Below, one piece after another: positions 23,367 through 33,519 of a DNA stretch of 42,786 nucleotides. The DNA comes from Alphaproteobacteria bacterium (lineage in GTDB: Bacteria; Pseudomonadota; Alphaproteobacteria; Micropepsales; Micropepsaceae), in contig CANJIS010000019.1 in NCBI GenBank assembly GCA_947474565.1, positions 1 to 42,786 on the forward strand, in the 5' to 3' direction. The notes below the pieces were generated by a model, which was given only the letters and a program-made list of their open reading frames with translations, was not told where the DNA came from and did no database searches. A program made the position numbers and the translations under genes. Each line of letters opens with the position of its first letter. Positions within the stretch are counted from its first letter, which is position 1.

Positions 23367-23537
23367 TTTTCCTCCTGCATGCAATTGATCTGCAAAGAGA
23401 ACGGCTTGATGCGCATGCGGTTGCGAAGCAGCGGCGAACAAGGGCGAAATTGCGGCGATGTGGAATTTTGCGCGTTGAATATCAGGGAAAACATTGGCGC
23501 TTATCTTTTTCCCGCCATGTTTCTGCGCGCTACAAAA

Positions 23538-24329
23538 TCAACCTGCGAGCAGTGCCATCGCTTGTGCATGCAAGCGCTTGTCGCCCGCGGCCAGGATAGT
23601 CTTGCCGGATTGCGCTGATCCGCCATCCCAACTTGTCATGATACCGCCCGCACCTTCCACCAGCGGAATGAGCGCTGCGGCATCCCAGGCCTTGAATCCG
23701 GCTTCGATAATCACATCGACAAAGCCCATCGCCAGCGCTGCGAAAATATAGCAATCGCCGCCATAACGGGTCAGGCGCGCCTTGTGGTGAACGCGCGTGA
23801 AGGCCGCCTGCTGCTCCGGCGACATATAAGCGGACGGATCGGTGGCGCAGAGCACTGCTTCGGAAATGTCAGCACAGGCGCGCACCTGGATCGCTGTGCT
23901 GCGTCCGGCCTGCACCAAGTGGGCGGCGCCATTGACGCCGATAAAGCGTTCGCCCAACACCGGCTGATCGAGAATGCCCAGTACCGGACGGCCCGCTTCT
24001 TCCAGCGCGATCAACTGACCCCATTCATGGCGGCCGGTGATGAAGGCACGGGTGCCATCCACGGGATCAAGCACCCAGCGATAGGAATTCTTGCCGGCCG
24101 CCTCGCCGAATTCTTCGCCCAGAATACCGTCGTCCGGCCGCTCTTTGGCAATCAGCGCGCGCATGGCGCGCTCGGCCCCGCGATCCGCTTCGGTCACCGG
24201 ATCAAAAGCGTGCTCGCCTTTTTTGTTGGTGACATCCAGCGGCTTGCGGAAATAGGGCCGGATCACCGCGCCGCCGGCATCCGCGAGCCGGTTGGCGAAA
24301 GCGATCAATCCGTCATCGACCTGGGTCAT
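23538..24329 (-). CDS. hisN: Inositol-monophosphatase family phosphatase, histidinol-phosphatase (HisN)-like
   Basis: The 263-residue protein has the metal-dependent lithium-sensitive phosphatase signatures. DPVTEADRGAERAMRALI and ILGEEFGE carry the first Glu ligand, VLDPVDGTRAFITG is the core metal site, and FKAWDAAALIPLVEGAGGIMTSWDG is the C-terminal Asp motif. Within the family, DPVDGTRAF-TG and YGGDCYIFAALAMGFVDVIIEAG resemble the HisN-type histidinol-phosphate phosphatases of actinobacteria and alphaproteobacteria more than myo-inositol monophosphatases. The likely reaction is removal of phosphate from L-histidinol phosphate in histidine synthesis, in the cytoplasm. No other his genes are nearby, so the specific assignment is an inference. 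Confidence 0.8.
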   Translation of the reverse strand: MTQVDDGLIAFANRLADAGGAVIRPYFRKPLDVTNKKGEHAFDPVTEADRGAERAMRALIAKERPDDGILGEEFGEAAGKNSYRWVLDPVDGTRAFITGRHEWGQLIALEEAGRPVLGILDQPVLGERFIGVNGAAHLVQAGRSTAIQVRACADISEAVLCATDPSAYMSPEQQAAFTRVHHKARLTRYGGDCYIFAALAMGFVDVIIEAGFKAWDAAALIPLVEGAGGIMTSWDGGSAQSGKTILAAGDKRLHAQAMALLAG

Positions 24330-24387
24330 ACGCCCCTATTGCCACGAAACAGCCTTTCACGACAGAGGCCACTATAGGCGCGAGAAA

Positions 24388-24485
24388 TTTTTGTCCCTGA
24401 GCAGGGTTGCCTAGCGACAGCGTAGGCAACGAGCGCTGTGGGCACTTAGCCCATGAGCGACGAGCGACGAACTCAGGGGCAAAAA
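24388..24485. repeat. Nested inverted-repeat element between typA and hisN
   Basis: The outer arms TTTTTGTCCCTGAG (24388-24401) and CTCAGGGGCAAAAA (24472-24485) are near-perfect complements. Inside lie a perfect hairpin TTGCCTA/TAGGCAA (24407-24413 with 24423-24429), a short GGGC/GCCC hairpin and a CGACGAGCGACGA repeat. Together they can form a multi-branched structure. It sits directly after typA (minus strand) and its outer arm ends in T on that strand, so it may terminate typA. The GTTCGTCGCTCG part recurs near 35,131-35,142, suggesting a dispersed repeat family. Confidence 0.6.
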
Positions 24486-24494
24486 GGACCGCAC

Positions 24495-26318
<1,824 letters not shown>

Positions 26319-26689
26319 GATGCTTATAGCTTCGCGGTTGGGCAGCGGCGGCTTCATAGAGGGCCTACTGCCCCTTGCCAAGGAAACCCTGACAGGTTCC
26401 CGGAATTATAAATTATATAGCATTATCAATTACTTATATGGATGCCGGCGGTCATCCCCCAGGCGCATTTCCGAAAAACCGAGACAATCATGGGAAAGCT
26501 TTGGCTTAATACGAGTCAGGGAAGGCAATTACGGACGGAACAAGGTCGCAAAAGACCCGCCGTCTGAGGGGGCGAAATCTCGCCGAACTAATTTTTACGG
26601 GTCGCGATGTCTGCCGTCAGAGGCAGCGCAAACGCCATGCGTAGGACGTGTCGCTAAAACAAAACAATGTGTCCAGGGGAAACGAGTCG
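26319..26689. other. 371-bp divergent region between typA and the RND pump genes
   Basis: No gene is convincing here; the frame 26296-26712 runs through the typA start and lacks a ribosome binding site. The region has an unusually AT-rich core (about 26403-26440, ATTATAAATTATATAGC and neighbours) that probably holds promoters for typA leftward and the pump rightward. No clear operator palindrome or adjacent regulator gene was seen. Confidence 0.4.
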
Positions 26690-27886
26690 ATGAACGCGCC
26701 AGTGGAATATGAAGAGGCCGGCCCATCTTGGAAGGCATGGGTGATCGGTGCTGCTGCTCTGAGCCTGCTGTTCGGCGGCTACTGGTACATGAACAGTGAG
26801 AAGGCGCCGACGCGCGCCAAGAAGCCGCCGGTGCCGGTGCGCGCCGCCGCGGTCGAGCGCCGCGACATGGCGGTGGTGGAGCACACGTTGGGCACAGTGG
26901 TGCCCTTCACCACGGTGCAAATCGCCAGCCGCGTTTCCGGCGTCATCACCCACACCTATTTCAAAGACGGCCAGATGGTGAAGAAGGGCAATCTTCTGTT
27001 CGAGATCGATCCGCGCCCCTATCAAGCCGCCTTCAACAACGCCACCGCCACGGAAGCCAACGCGAAGTCCAAGGCCGACCGCATGCGGCGGCTGTTCCAG
27101 GAAAACGCCATCGGGGCCCAGGACAATTCCGATGCCCAGACCGCCTATGCGGTGGCCCAGGCCCAGGCCGAGGTGGCGCGCCTGAATCTGGAATTCACCA
27201 AGATCCGCTCACCCGTCGATGGCAAGACCGGCGCCATGCTGGTGCAGGAGGGCAATACGGTGATCGCCAATCTGACCACCACGCCGCTGGTGACCATCGA
27301 TCAGATTCAACCCATCAAGGTTTCGTTCGCGTTGCCGCAAAGCGATCTGCCACGCATCAAGGCGCGCCAGAAGGCCAACGGGCTCACCGCCACGGTGGAT
27401 TTCCAGGATCAGGACGGTCACCCGATCCAGACCGACGGCCCGCCTTTGGTGGCGCCGGTGGATTTCATCAACAATGCCGTCAACAATGTCAGCGGCACCA
27501 TCGAAATGCGCTCGGTCTTCGCCAATGCCGAAGACACGCTGGTGCCCGGCCAGCTGGTCAATGTCACGGTGCAGCTGAACGATATCCCGAACGCCCTGAC
27601 GGTGCCGCATGATGCGGTCAATATCGGCCCGGATGGCAATTTCGTTTTCGTGATCGAAGACGAGAAGGCAGCCACCAGGCCGGTGACTGTGTTGTTCGAC
27701 AATGGCAAATCCGCCGCCATCACCGGCGCGCTGCAGCCCGGCGATCAGGTGGTGATCGAAGGCCAGTTGCGCCTGACCCCCGGCTCGACAGTCGCGGTTG
27801 AAGGGGCGCTTGAGCGGCCCGTCAAAGGCAAGGGTAAAGGCAAGGGTAAAGGCAAGGGCAAACGCGGCGCTGCGAAAGAAGGCTGA
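26690..27886 (+). CDS. RND efflux pump periplasmic adaptor subunit (MdtA-like)
   Basis: The 398-residue protein starts at ATG 26690 after AGGGGAAA. It has an N-terminal membrane anchor (about residues 16-34), the lipoyl/biotinyl half-motifs VQIASRVSGVITHTYFKDGQMVKKGNLLFEIDPRPYQAA and FTKIRSPVDGKTGAMLVQEGNTV, a helical hairpin between them, and a beta-barrel domain with LPQSDLPRIKARQ and LVPGQLVNVTVQL. This is the membrane-fusion protein of an RND tripartite exporter, closest in type to MdtA. The C-terminus has three exact-or-near 12-bp repeats (27827-27862) encoding a GKGKGKGKGKGK run, an unusual basic tail. The pump gene follows after 3 bases. No outer-membrane channel gene is present, so a TolC-like protein must be supplied from elsewhere. 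Confidence 0.92.
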   Translation: MNAPVEYEEAGPSWKAWVIGAAALSLLFGGYWYMNSEKAPTRAKKPPVPVRAAAVERRDMAVVEHTLGTVVPFTTVQIASRVSGVITHTYFKDGQMVKKGNLLFEIDPRPYQAAFNNATATEANAKSKADRMRRLFQENAIGAQDNSDAQTAYAVAQAQAEVARLNLEFTKIRSPVDGKTGAMLVQEGNTVIANLTTTPLVTIDQIQPIKVSFALPQSDLPRIKARQKANGLTATVDFQDQDGHPIQTDGPPLVAPVDFINNAVNNVSGTIEMRSVFANAEDTLVPGQLVNVTVQLNDIPNALTVPHDAVNIGPDGNFVFVIEDEKAATRPVTVLFDNGKSAAITGALQPGDQVVIEGQLRLTPGSTVAVEGALERPVKGKGKGKGKGKGKRGAAKEG

Positions 27887-27889
27887 GCC

Positions 27890-30800
27890 ATGAACATCTC
27901 CAAGCGGTTCATTGAATATCCAGTGATGACGACGCTCCTGATGGCGTCGCTGCTCGTCTTCGGCATTGCCGGTTATTTCAAATTGCCCAACAGCGAATTG
28001 CCGAATGTGGATTTTCCCACCATTCAGGTGAGCGCCAATCTGGCGGGTGCGGACCCGGAAACCATGGCTTCGGCCGTGGCCGCGCCGCTGGAAGCTGCCT
28101 TCGGCACCGTGCCGGGCATCGCCCAGATGTCGTCCAGCAATACGATGGGCAGTACCCGCATCACCATGCAGTTCGAGCTGGACCGCAACATCGACGCGGC
28201 GGCGAATGACGTGCAGGCGGCGCTTTCGTCCGCTGCGCGGCAGATGCCGAAGTCGATGATCAATCCGCCGACCTTTCACAAGACCAACCCGATTGACCAG
28301 CCGATCTTCTTCCTGGTGCTGACCTCGCACACCCTGCCGGTCACCACCATTGAACGCTTTGCCAACCTGTTCTCGCGCCAGATCTCGGTGCTGAGCGGCG
28401 TGTCGGAAGTGCCGGTGGTCGGCGTCTCAAAATACGCAGTGCGCGTGCAGGCCGACCCCAATGCGCTTGCGACGCGCGGCATCGGCATCGACACCGTGGC
28501 CAGCGCCATTGGCACGGCCAACGTCAATCAGGCCACCGGATCGCTGAACGGCGTGGACGCCAAGATGATCCGCGCCGACGGCCAGCTGAGCAGCGCCGAT
28601 GATTTCCGCAAGCAGGTGATTGCCTATCGCGACGGCGCGCCGGTGCGCCTGGGCGATGTCGCCAAGGTGATCGACGCCAGCGCCGATGTGCGCACCGCCG
28701 AATGGTACCGCACCCAGCGCGCCGTTTCCGTGTGGGTCCGCCGCCAGCCCGGCGCCAACACCATCGAGGTGGTGAAGAAAATCCGCGAGCTGATGCCGCA
28801 ATTCCGCGCCGCCCTGCCCGCCGATATCGACCTGGAAGTGCGCCATGACCGCAGCGAAAGCATCAAGGTCTCGGTCGACAATGTCGAAGAGACGCTGCTG
28901 ATCGCCGCCGCCCTGGTGGTGGGTGTGATTTTCCTGTTCCTGCGAAAAGTCTCCGCCACCATCATCCCGGCGCTGGCGCTGCCGCTGTCGATCATCGGCA
29001 CCTTCGCCGGCATGTCGATGATGGGTTTCAGCCTCGATAACCTGTCGCTGATGGCACTGACCCTGTCGGTCGGCTTTGTCGTCGATGACGCCATCGTGAT
29101 GCTGGAGAACATCGTCCGGCATATTGAAATGGGTGAGAAACCCTATGACGCCGCCCTGAAGGGTTCAGGCGAAGTCGCCTTCACCATTCTGTCCATGACC
29201 GTGTCGCTGGTGGCGGTGTTCATCCCCATCGTGTTCATGACCGGGCTGGTGGGGCGTCTGCTCTATGAATTCTCCATCACCATCATCATGGCGATTGTGA
29301 TCTCGGGCTTTATCTCCATCACCTTCACACCCATGCTGTGCGCCCGCCTGCTGCGCGATGAACGCGGCAAAAAGCACAATGTCTTCTATCGCTGGAGCGA
29401 AGCTGGCTTCAACGCGATGCAGAACGGCTATAACAGCAGCCTGAACTGGGCGATGCACAACCGGCCGTTCATCATCGGCGTGTTCTTCGCTTCCATCGTC
29501 GCCAGCGTGCTTTTGTTCCGCGTCATGCCGCAGGACTTCATGCCGCCGGACGACCAGGCGCAGCTGGGTGTGCAGATCCAGGCGCAGAACGGCACGTCCT
29601 ATGAGCGCATGGTGGAATACGCCCAGAACGTCAGCCGCATCGTCCATGAGAACAAAAATGTCTCGGGCGGCATGCTGGATGTCAGTTCGCCCGGCGCCGG
29701 CGCCAGCAGCGCCAGCATCAATGTGATGCTGTATGAACGCGGGCCCGAACGTTCGACCCCGGCCAGCGATGTGGCGATTGAGCTGCGCAAGAAGCTCACC
29801 AACCTCACCGGCATCAACGTCTTTGTGACACAGCCGGCCACCTTCAATATCGGCGGCCGTTCGGCGCGCTCGGCCTACCAGTACACGCTGCAGGGCCTTG
29901 ATCTGGCCCAGTTGCAGCAAATGTCGATGCTGCTGGAGGAACAACTTTCGGCGCGTCCGGAATTTGTCGGCGTCACCAGCGACTTTGACCGCGTTGCACC
30001 TTCGGCCAATGTCCATATCGACCGTGACCGCGCCGGCGCCCTTGGGGTCACGGTGCAGCAGATCGAAAGCGCCATGGGCTATGCCTATGGCGGCCAGCAG
30101 GTGTCGCAGATCTTCGGCTCATCGGACCAATATCCGGTGATGCTGGAATTGCTGCCCTCCTACCAGAACAACACACAGTCGCTGCGCTCGCTCTACATCA
30201 CCGGCAGTGGTGGCCGATTGGTGCCGCTGTCATCGGTGACCACCACCCAGATCAAGACCACGCCCCTGGCCATCAACCATTCCGGCCAGTTGCCGTCTGT
30301 GACCGTCGCCTTCGATCTGGCGCCGGGCTACACGCTGGGCGATGCGGTGAAGGGCATCCAGGAAGCCAGCGACAAGATCGGCATGCCGGCGACGGTGCAG
30401 GGCTCGTTCCAGGGCGTCGCCAACGCCTTCCAGGAATCCATGGCCGACATGCCCCAGCTGCTGCTGATCGCCGTCCTCACCGTCTATATCGTGCTGGGCA
30501 TCCTGTATGAGAGCTTCATCCACCCGCTCACCATCCTGTCGGGGCTGCCCTCGGCGGCGGTGGGTGCGCTGGCGACGCTGTTCCTCTTCGGCCTGCCGCT
30601 CACCGTCTATGCCTTTGTCGGCATGGTCATGCTGGTGGGCATCGTCAAGAAAAACGCGATCATGATGATCGACTTTGCCCTGCACAAACAGCGTACCGAA
30701 GGCACGCCCGCGCATGTGGCGATCACGGAAGCCGCCCGTGTCCGTTTCCGGCCGATCATGATGACCACCATGGCGGCGTTGATGGGCACCTTGCCGATCG

Positions 30801-30988
30801 CCATCGGCACGGGCTTGGGCGCCGAAGCGCGCAAGCCCATCGGCCTGGCGGTGGTGGGTGGCCTGATCTTCTCGCAGGCGCTGACGCTCTACATCACCCC
30901 GGTAATCTATGTGTACATGGACAAGCTGGCGGGGGTGCGCCTGACGCGCCGCCGCAAGAAGGTCGTGCGGCCTGCGCCGGCGGAGTAG
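27890..30988 (+). CDS. RND efflux transporter inner-membrane pump (MdtB/MdtC-like)
   Basis: The 1,032-residue protein is a full-length HAE1-type RND permease. It opens MNISKRFIEYPVMTTLLMASLLVFGIAGYFKLP, has two periplasmic porter regions, and twelve expected membrane helices. The proton-relay motif is LSVGFVVDDAIVMLENIVRH (D399 and D400 in helix 4). Further signatures are GDVAKVIDASADVRTAEW and, in the C-terminal half, ILYESFIHPLTILSGLPSAAVGALA and MVGIVKKNAIMMIDFAL. These place it among multidrug/bile-salt/novobiocin-type exporters such as MdtB/MdtC; the substrate cannot be read. It is translated right after the adaptor gene and ends in TAG-TGA followed by a strong terminator. Confidence 0.93.
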   Translation: MNISKRFIEYPVMTTLLMASLLVFGIAGYFKLPNSELPNVDFPTIQVSANLAGADPETMASAVAAPLEAAFGTVPGIAQMSSSNTMGSTRITMQFELDRNIDAAANDVQAALSSAARQMPKSMINPPTFHKTNPIDQPIFFLVLTSHTLPVTTIERFANLFSRQISVLSGVSEVPVVGVSKYAVRVQADPNALATRGIGIDTVASAIGTANVNQATGSLNGVDAKMIRADGQLSSADDFRKQVIAYRDGAPVRLGDVAKVIDASADVRTAEWYRTQRAVSVWVRRQPGANTIEVVKKIRELMPQFRAALPADIDLEVRHDRSESIKVSVDNVEETLLIAAALVVGVIFLFLRKVSATIIPALALPLSIIGTFAGMSMMGFSLDNLSLMALTLSVGFVVDDAIVMLENIVRHIEMGEKPYDAALKGSGEVAFTILSMTVSLVAVFIPIVFMTGLVGRLLYEFSITIIMAIVISGFISITFTPMLCARLLRDERGKKHNVFYRWSEAGFNAMQNGYNSSLNWAMHNRPFIIGVFFASIVASVLLFRVMPQDFMPPDDQAQLGVQIQAQNGTSYERMVEYAQNVSRIVHENKNVSGGMLDVSSPGAGASSASINVMLYERGPERSTPASDVAIELRKKLTNLTGINVFVTQPATFNIGGRSARSAYQYTLQGLDLAQLQQMSMLLEEQLSARPEFVGVTSDFDRVAPSANVHIDRDRAGALGVTVQQIESAMGYAYGGQQVSQIFGSSDQYPVMLELLPSYQNNTQSLRSLYITGSGGRLVPLSSVTTTQIKTTPLAINHSGQLPSVTVAFDLAPGYTLGDAVKGIQEASDKIGMPATVQGSFQGVANAFQESMADMPQLLLIAVLTVYIVLGILYESFIHPLTILSGLPSAAVGALATLFLFGLPLTVYAFVGMVMLVGIVKKNAIMMIDFALHKQRTEGTPAHVAITEAARVRFRPIMMTTMAALMGTLPIAIGTGLGAEARKPIGLAVVGGLIFSQALTLYITPVIYVYMDKLAGVRLTRRRKKVVRPAPAE

Positions 30989-31008
30989 TGAGCCGCGGGT
31001 AAAAACTG

Positions 31009-31038
31009 AAAAGGCGCCGGTATTTCCGGCGCCTTTTT
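31009..31038 (+). terminator. Terminator between the RND pump and the rhomboid gene
   Basis: AAAGGCGCCGG (31010-31020) pairs perfectly with CCGGCGCCTTT (31026-31036), followed by T on the plus strand and, on the minus strand, by TT-CAG-TTTTT. It probably serves both the pump operon and the convergent rhomboid gene. Confidence 0.88.
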
Positions 31039-31045
31039 CTTTGTC

Positions 31046-31777
31046 TTAGATTTGGTGGCCGACGGCGCGAGGTCTTAACGCATCGAAGGGGCCTGATAAC
31101 AAAAGCCCGGCGGCATAGCCGCCCAGATGCGCCTGCCAGGCGATCAGACCCGTTTCACCCGCCATGCCGAAGCCGGTAAGCCCCGCCACCACATTCAGCA
31201 CCGCCCAGATCACAGTGAACAGGATGATCTGCCGCGACCACAGCGGCAGCATGGCGGCCTCGGCAGAGGGGCCCTGCCCTAGCAGGGCCGGCCGTTCCGT
31301 GGGCAGCAGCCGGATGCCCGCCGCCATCAGACCGGAGACTGCGGCTGACGCCCCGATCACCGGCTCCATCGAAGCCCAGTTGAACGCCAGATGCGTCGCC
31401 GCCCCTGCCACACCGCAGACTGCAAAGAAGACCAGGAGCAGGGCAGCACCGAAGCGGCGCGCCACGATCGGCCCGAAGGCAAGCAGCCACAGACTGTTGA
31501 TCGCCAGGTGGGTGTAGTCGTTGTGCAGGAACATATAAGTGAGAAAGGGAATTCCCCGCTCCACCAGGCTGCCGCCGTCAATCCCATGCTGGGACAGGAA
31601 GTCGGCACTGTAGCGTGCCGGAATGAAAGCGTACTGGTTAATCCAGGCCAGCGACTGCGCGGCAGACACCAGGGTGCGGGCGGCATGCGCCGCCACCAGC
31701 AACGCGATCAGGATCAGCACCACCGCCGGCGCGCGGAAAATGGGTTGGCGAGGGGCGTGCGGCTGCAGGAAGGCCAT
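31046..31777 (-). CDS. Rhomboid family intramembrane serine protease
   Basis: The 243-residue protein starts at ATG 31777 (MAFLQPHAPRQPIFRAP). It has about six membrane helices, with the rhomboid signatures in order. LHNDYTHLAINSLWLLAFG gives the conserved H..N pair of helix 2 (H85 to N94). GASAAVSGLMAAG carries the catalytic Ser144 in helix 4, and AHLGGYAAGLLL carries the catalytic His217 in helix 6. Both catalytic residues are present, so it should be an active protease that cuts other membrane proteins in the inner membrane. The substrate is unknown. It lies convergent to the RND pump operon. Confidence 0.9.
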   Translation of the reverse strand: MAFLQPHAPRQPIFRAPAVVLILIALLVAAHAARTLVSAAQSLAWINQYAFIPARYSADFLSQHGIDGGSLVERGIPFLTYMFLHNDYTHLAINSLWLLAFGPIVARRFGAALLLVFFAVCGVAGAATHLAFNWASMEPVIGASAAVSGLMAAGIRLLPTERPALLGQGPSAEAAMLPLWSRQIILFTVIWAVLNVVAGLTGFGMAGETGLIAWQAHLGGYAAGLLLSGPFDALRPRAVGHQI

Positions 31778-31983
31778 GGCGCTTATATCTAAGAGGTCCG
31801 CGCGCCCGTGCAATGCTTCGGATTGGCACAGCGCAAATTTTCAATCCGGCACAGCGCCGGTCCCAGGCGCCAGCTTCGCCCCGTTAACCCGCCGGTAACA
31901 CCTGAATAAAGCCCGTTTTCCGCGGCTTTTTAATTGCATTCGTTCCTGTTTGAGACGCCAACCTCTTAACGGCGCTTAAGAAC

Positions 31984-31999
31984 TGGCACGGCGGTTGCT
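31984..31999 (+). promoter_or_regulatory. Sigma-54 (RpoN) promoter of the holdfast-anchor genes
   Basis: TGGCACG, four bases, then TTGCT is an exact match to the -24/-12 consensus TGGCACG-N4-TTGCW. Transcription would start near 32011, about 20 bases before the ATG at 32032. Just upstream, two TTAA half-sites (31966-31969 and 31976-31979) are spaced by six rather than the seven bases of a CtrA box. Confidence 0.8.
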
Positions 32000-32031
32000 G
32001 TGTAGGACGCAAGCAATTCAGGAACCGCGTC

Positions 32032-32436
32032 ATGCCCCATACCAAGAAAGTCCTCGCCCTCGTCCTTTTCAGCGCTCTGTCGGCCACTGCGGCCCAGGCG
32101 CAAAGCTGGACCCAGGCTTCCAACTACAATGGCAACGCCTCCTCGCAGAATACCCCGTCCAATTTCCAGCTGCGCGACCCCCAGGGCAACCTGACCCGGG
32201 TCAATGGCGAGTTTCAGTCTTCCTCCGGCGGCTACTCGTCTCAGGGCGGCACACAGACTGCCTCTGCCGGCACCGGTGGAGCTGGCACGAGCGGTGCAGG
32301 AGCACAGTACGGCCAAGCCTCTGCAATCGGTAACTCGCTGAACGTGGTCGTACTTGGAAATCGGAACACGACTGTCATCGACGCCACGCAAATCAATAAC
32401 GGCAATCAGACCGCCTCTGTCGAACTGAATCACTAA
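32032..32436 (+). CDS. hfaA: HfaA-like holdfast anchor protein
   Basis: The 134-residue protein has a signal peptide (MPHTKKVLALVLFSALSATAAQAQ), then SWTQASNYNGNASSQNTPSNFQLRDPQGNLTRVNGEFQSS. After a Gly/Ser/Thr-rich middle it ends with AIGNSLNVVVLGNRNTTVIDATQINNGNQTASVELNH. The LRD-GNLT-VNG segment and the IGN-LNVVV-G--NT-I--TQ-N-GN repeat are features I associate with HfaA, a small amyloid-like/curli-like outer-membrane protein that helps anchor the polysaccharide holdfast in Caulobacter. It is followed by a CsgG-like hfaB and an hfaD-like gene, as in the hfaABD locus. It is the first gene behind a consensus sigma-54 promoter. Confidence 0.8.
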   Translation: MPHTKKVLALVLFSALSATAAQAQSWTQASNYNGNASSQNTPSNFQLRDPQGNLTRVNGEFQSSSGGYSSQGGTQTASAGTGGAGTSGAGAQYGQASAIGNSLNVVVLGNRNTTVIDATQINNGNQTASVELNH

Positions 32437-32460
32437 GTAGGAAGAAGGGAAGCCCCTCCC

Positions 32461-33519
32461 ATGACTCGCCGCGGACGTAAACACCTCCTGAAGCCCCTGG
32501 CCCTCGTTCTGGCCTCTGTGGCGCTCGCAGGCTGCATTCACACCGATCCCGACGCTTCGGGGCGGTACACCTCGCCCATCGGTGGCGCCCCGGTGATCAC
32601 CAACGAAACGCCCTATTCATAGTCCCTGCGCTGCATGTCCGGCATTGTCGGTCAGCATCCGGTGCGCATCGCGGTGGGCCAGATCTCTGACTATACCGGC
32701 AAGTACGAATCCGATGGTTCGGGCCGCAAGGTCACCGCCGGCGCCGCCCTGATGGCGATGACCGCCCTGTCCAAGTCGGGCGTCCATATGGTCGAACGCT
32801 TCGACACCTCGGTCGCCGAGATGGAACTGAAATACGCCAACAACAAGCTGATCGCCAACGATCAGAACCCGCAGCCGGACGACTATCGCAAGATCATGGC
32901 CGGCGCCATCCCGGGTTCGGATTACTACATCGTCGGCGGCGTCACCGAGCTGAACTTCAATCTTCGCTCGCAGAACGCCAGCGGCAATGGCGGCGGCACC
33001 GGCACCAACGCCACCACCGGCACCATCGGCGGCAGCGACTATGTGATGAATGTCGGCCTGGACCTTCGCCTGGTCAACAGCAACACCCTGGAAGTCGCGG
33101 ACGTGATTTCCTACCAGAAGCAGATCATCGGCCATCAGATCCAGGCCGGCGTGTTCGACTTCCTGGGCAGCACCTTCTTCGACATCAGCGCCGGTGAAAG
33201 CGCGCTGGAGCCGATCCAGCTGGCCATCCGTTCGGTGATCGAACGCGGCGTGCTGGAAATGGTGGGCCGCATCTATCGCGCCTCACCCGGTGCCTGCGCC
33301 ATGTCGAGCGATCCGCTTTACGACGCCCGCTACACCATGGGTCAGCCGTCGCCTTACCAGATGGGCCCGTATCAGCAGCCGTATCCGCAACCAGCCTACT
33401 ATGCCCCTAACCAGGCTTACAATCAGGAGAACTTCAATGAATACGCGCGTCAAATCCCTTTTAGCGGCTACGGTTCTGTCGACCCTGTCGGTGGCGTGCG
33501 CCTCCGCGCAGGCTACTGA
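32461..33519 (+). pseudogene. hfaB: hfaB-like CsgG-family outer-membrane lipoprotein gene interrupted by an in-frame amber codon
   Basis: From ATG 32461 the frame encodes a lipoprotein signal (LASVALAGC, lipidated Cys at residue 22) and GRYTSPIGGAPVITNETPYS. It meets TAG at 32620-32622, then stays open in the same frame as SLRCMSG...HPVRIAVGQISDYTGKYESDG to 33519. The downstream part (VTAGAALMAMTALSKSGVHMVERFDTSVAEMELKYANN, GSDYYIVGGVTELNFNLRS, YVMNVGLDLRLVNSNTLEVADVISYQKQIIG, IRSVIERGVLEMVGRIY) is a full CsgG-like secretin domain as in HfaB, which forms the pore that exports HfaA and HfaD. With the stop, the lipoprotein and pore parts are separate; a restart at ATG 32635 would lack a signal peptide. 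The cause may be mutation, sequence error or readthrough. The tail is rich in Tyr, Pro and Gln. Confidence 0.8.

Noticed and set aside
27827-27862. Possible CRISPR-like repeat
   Set aside because: The 12-bp units are contiguous without spacers and lie in frame within a coding sequence.
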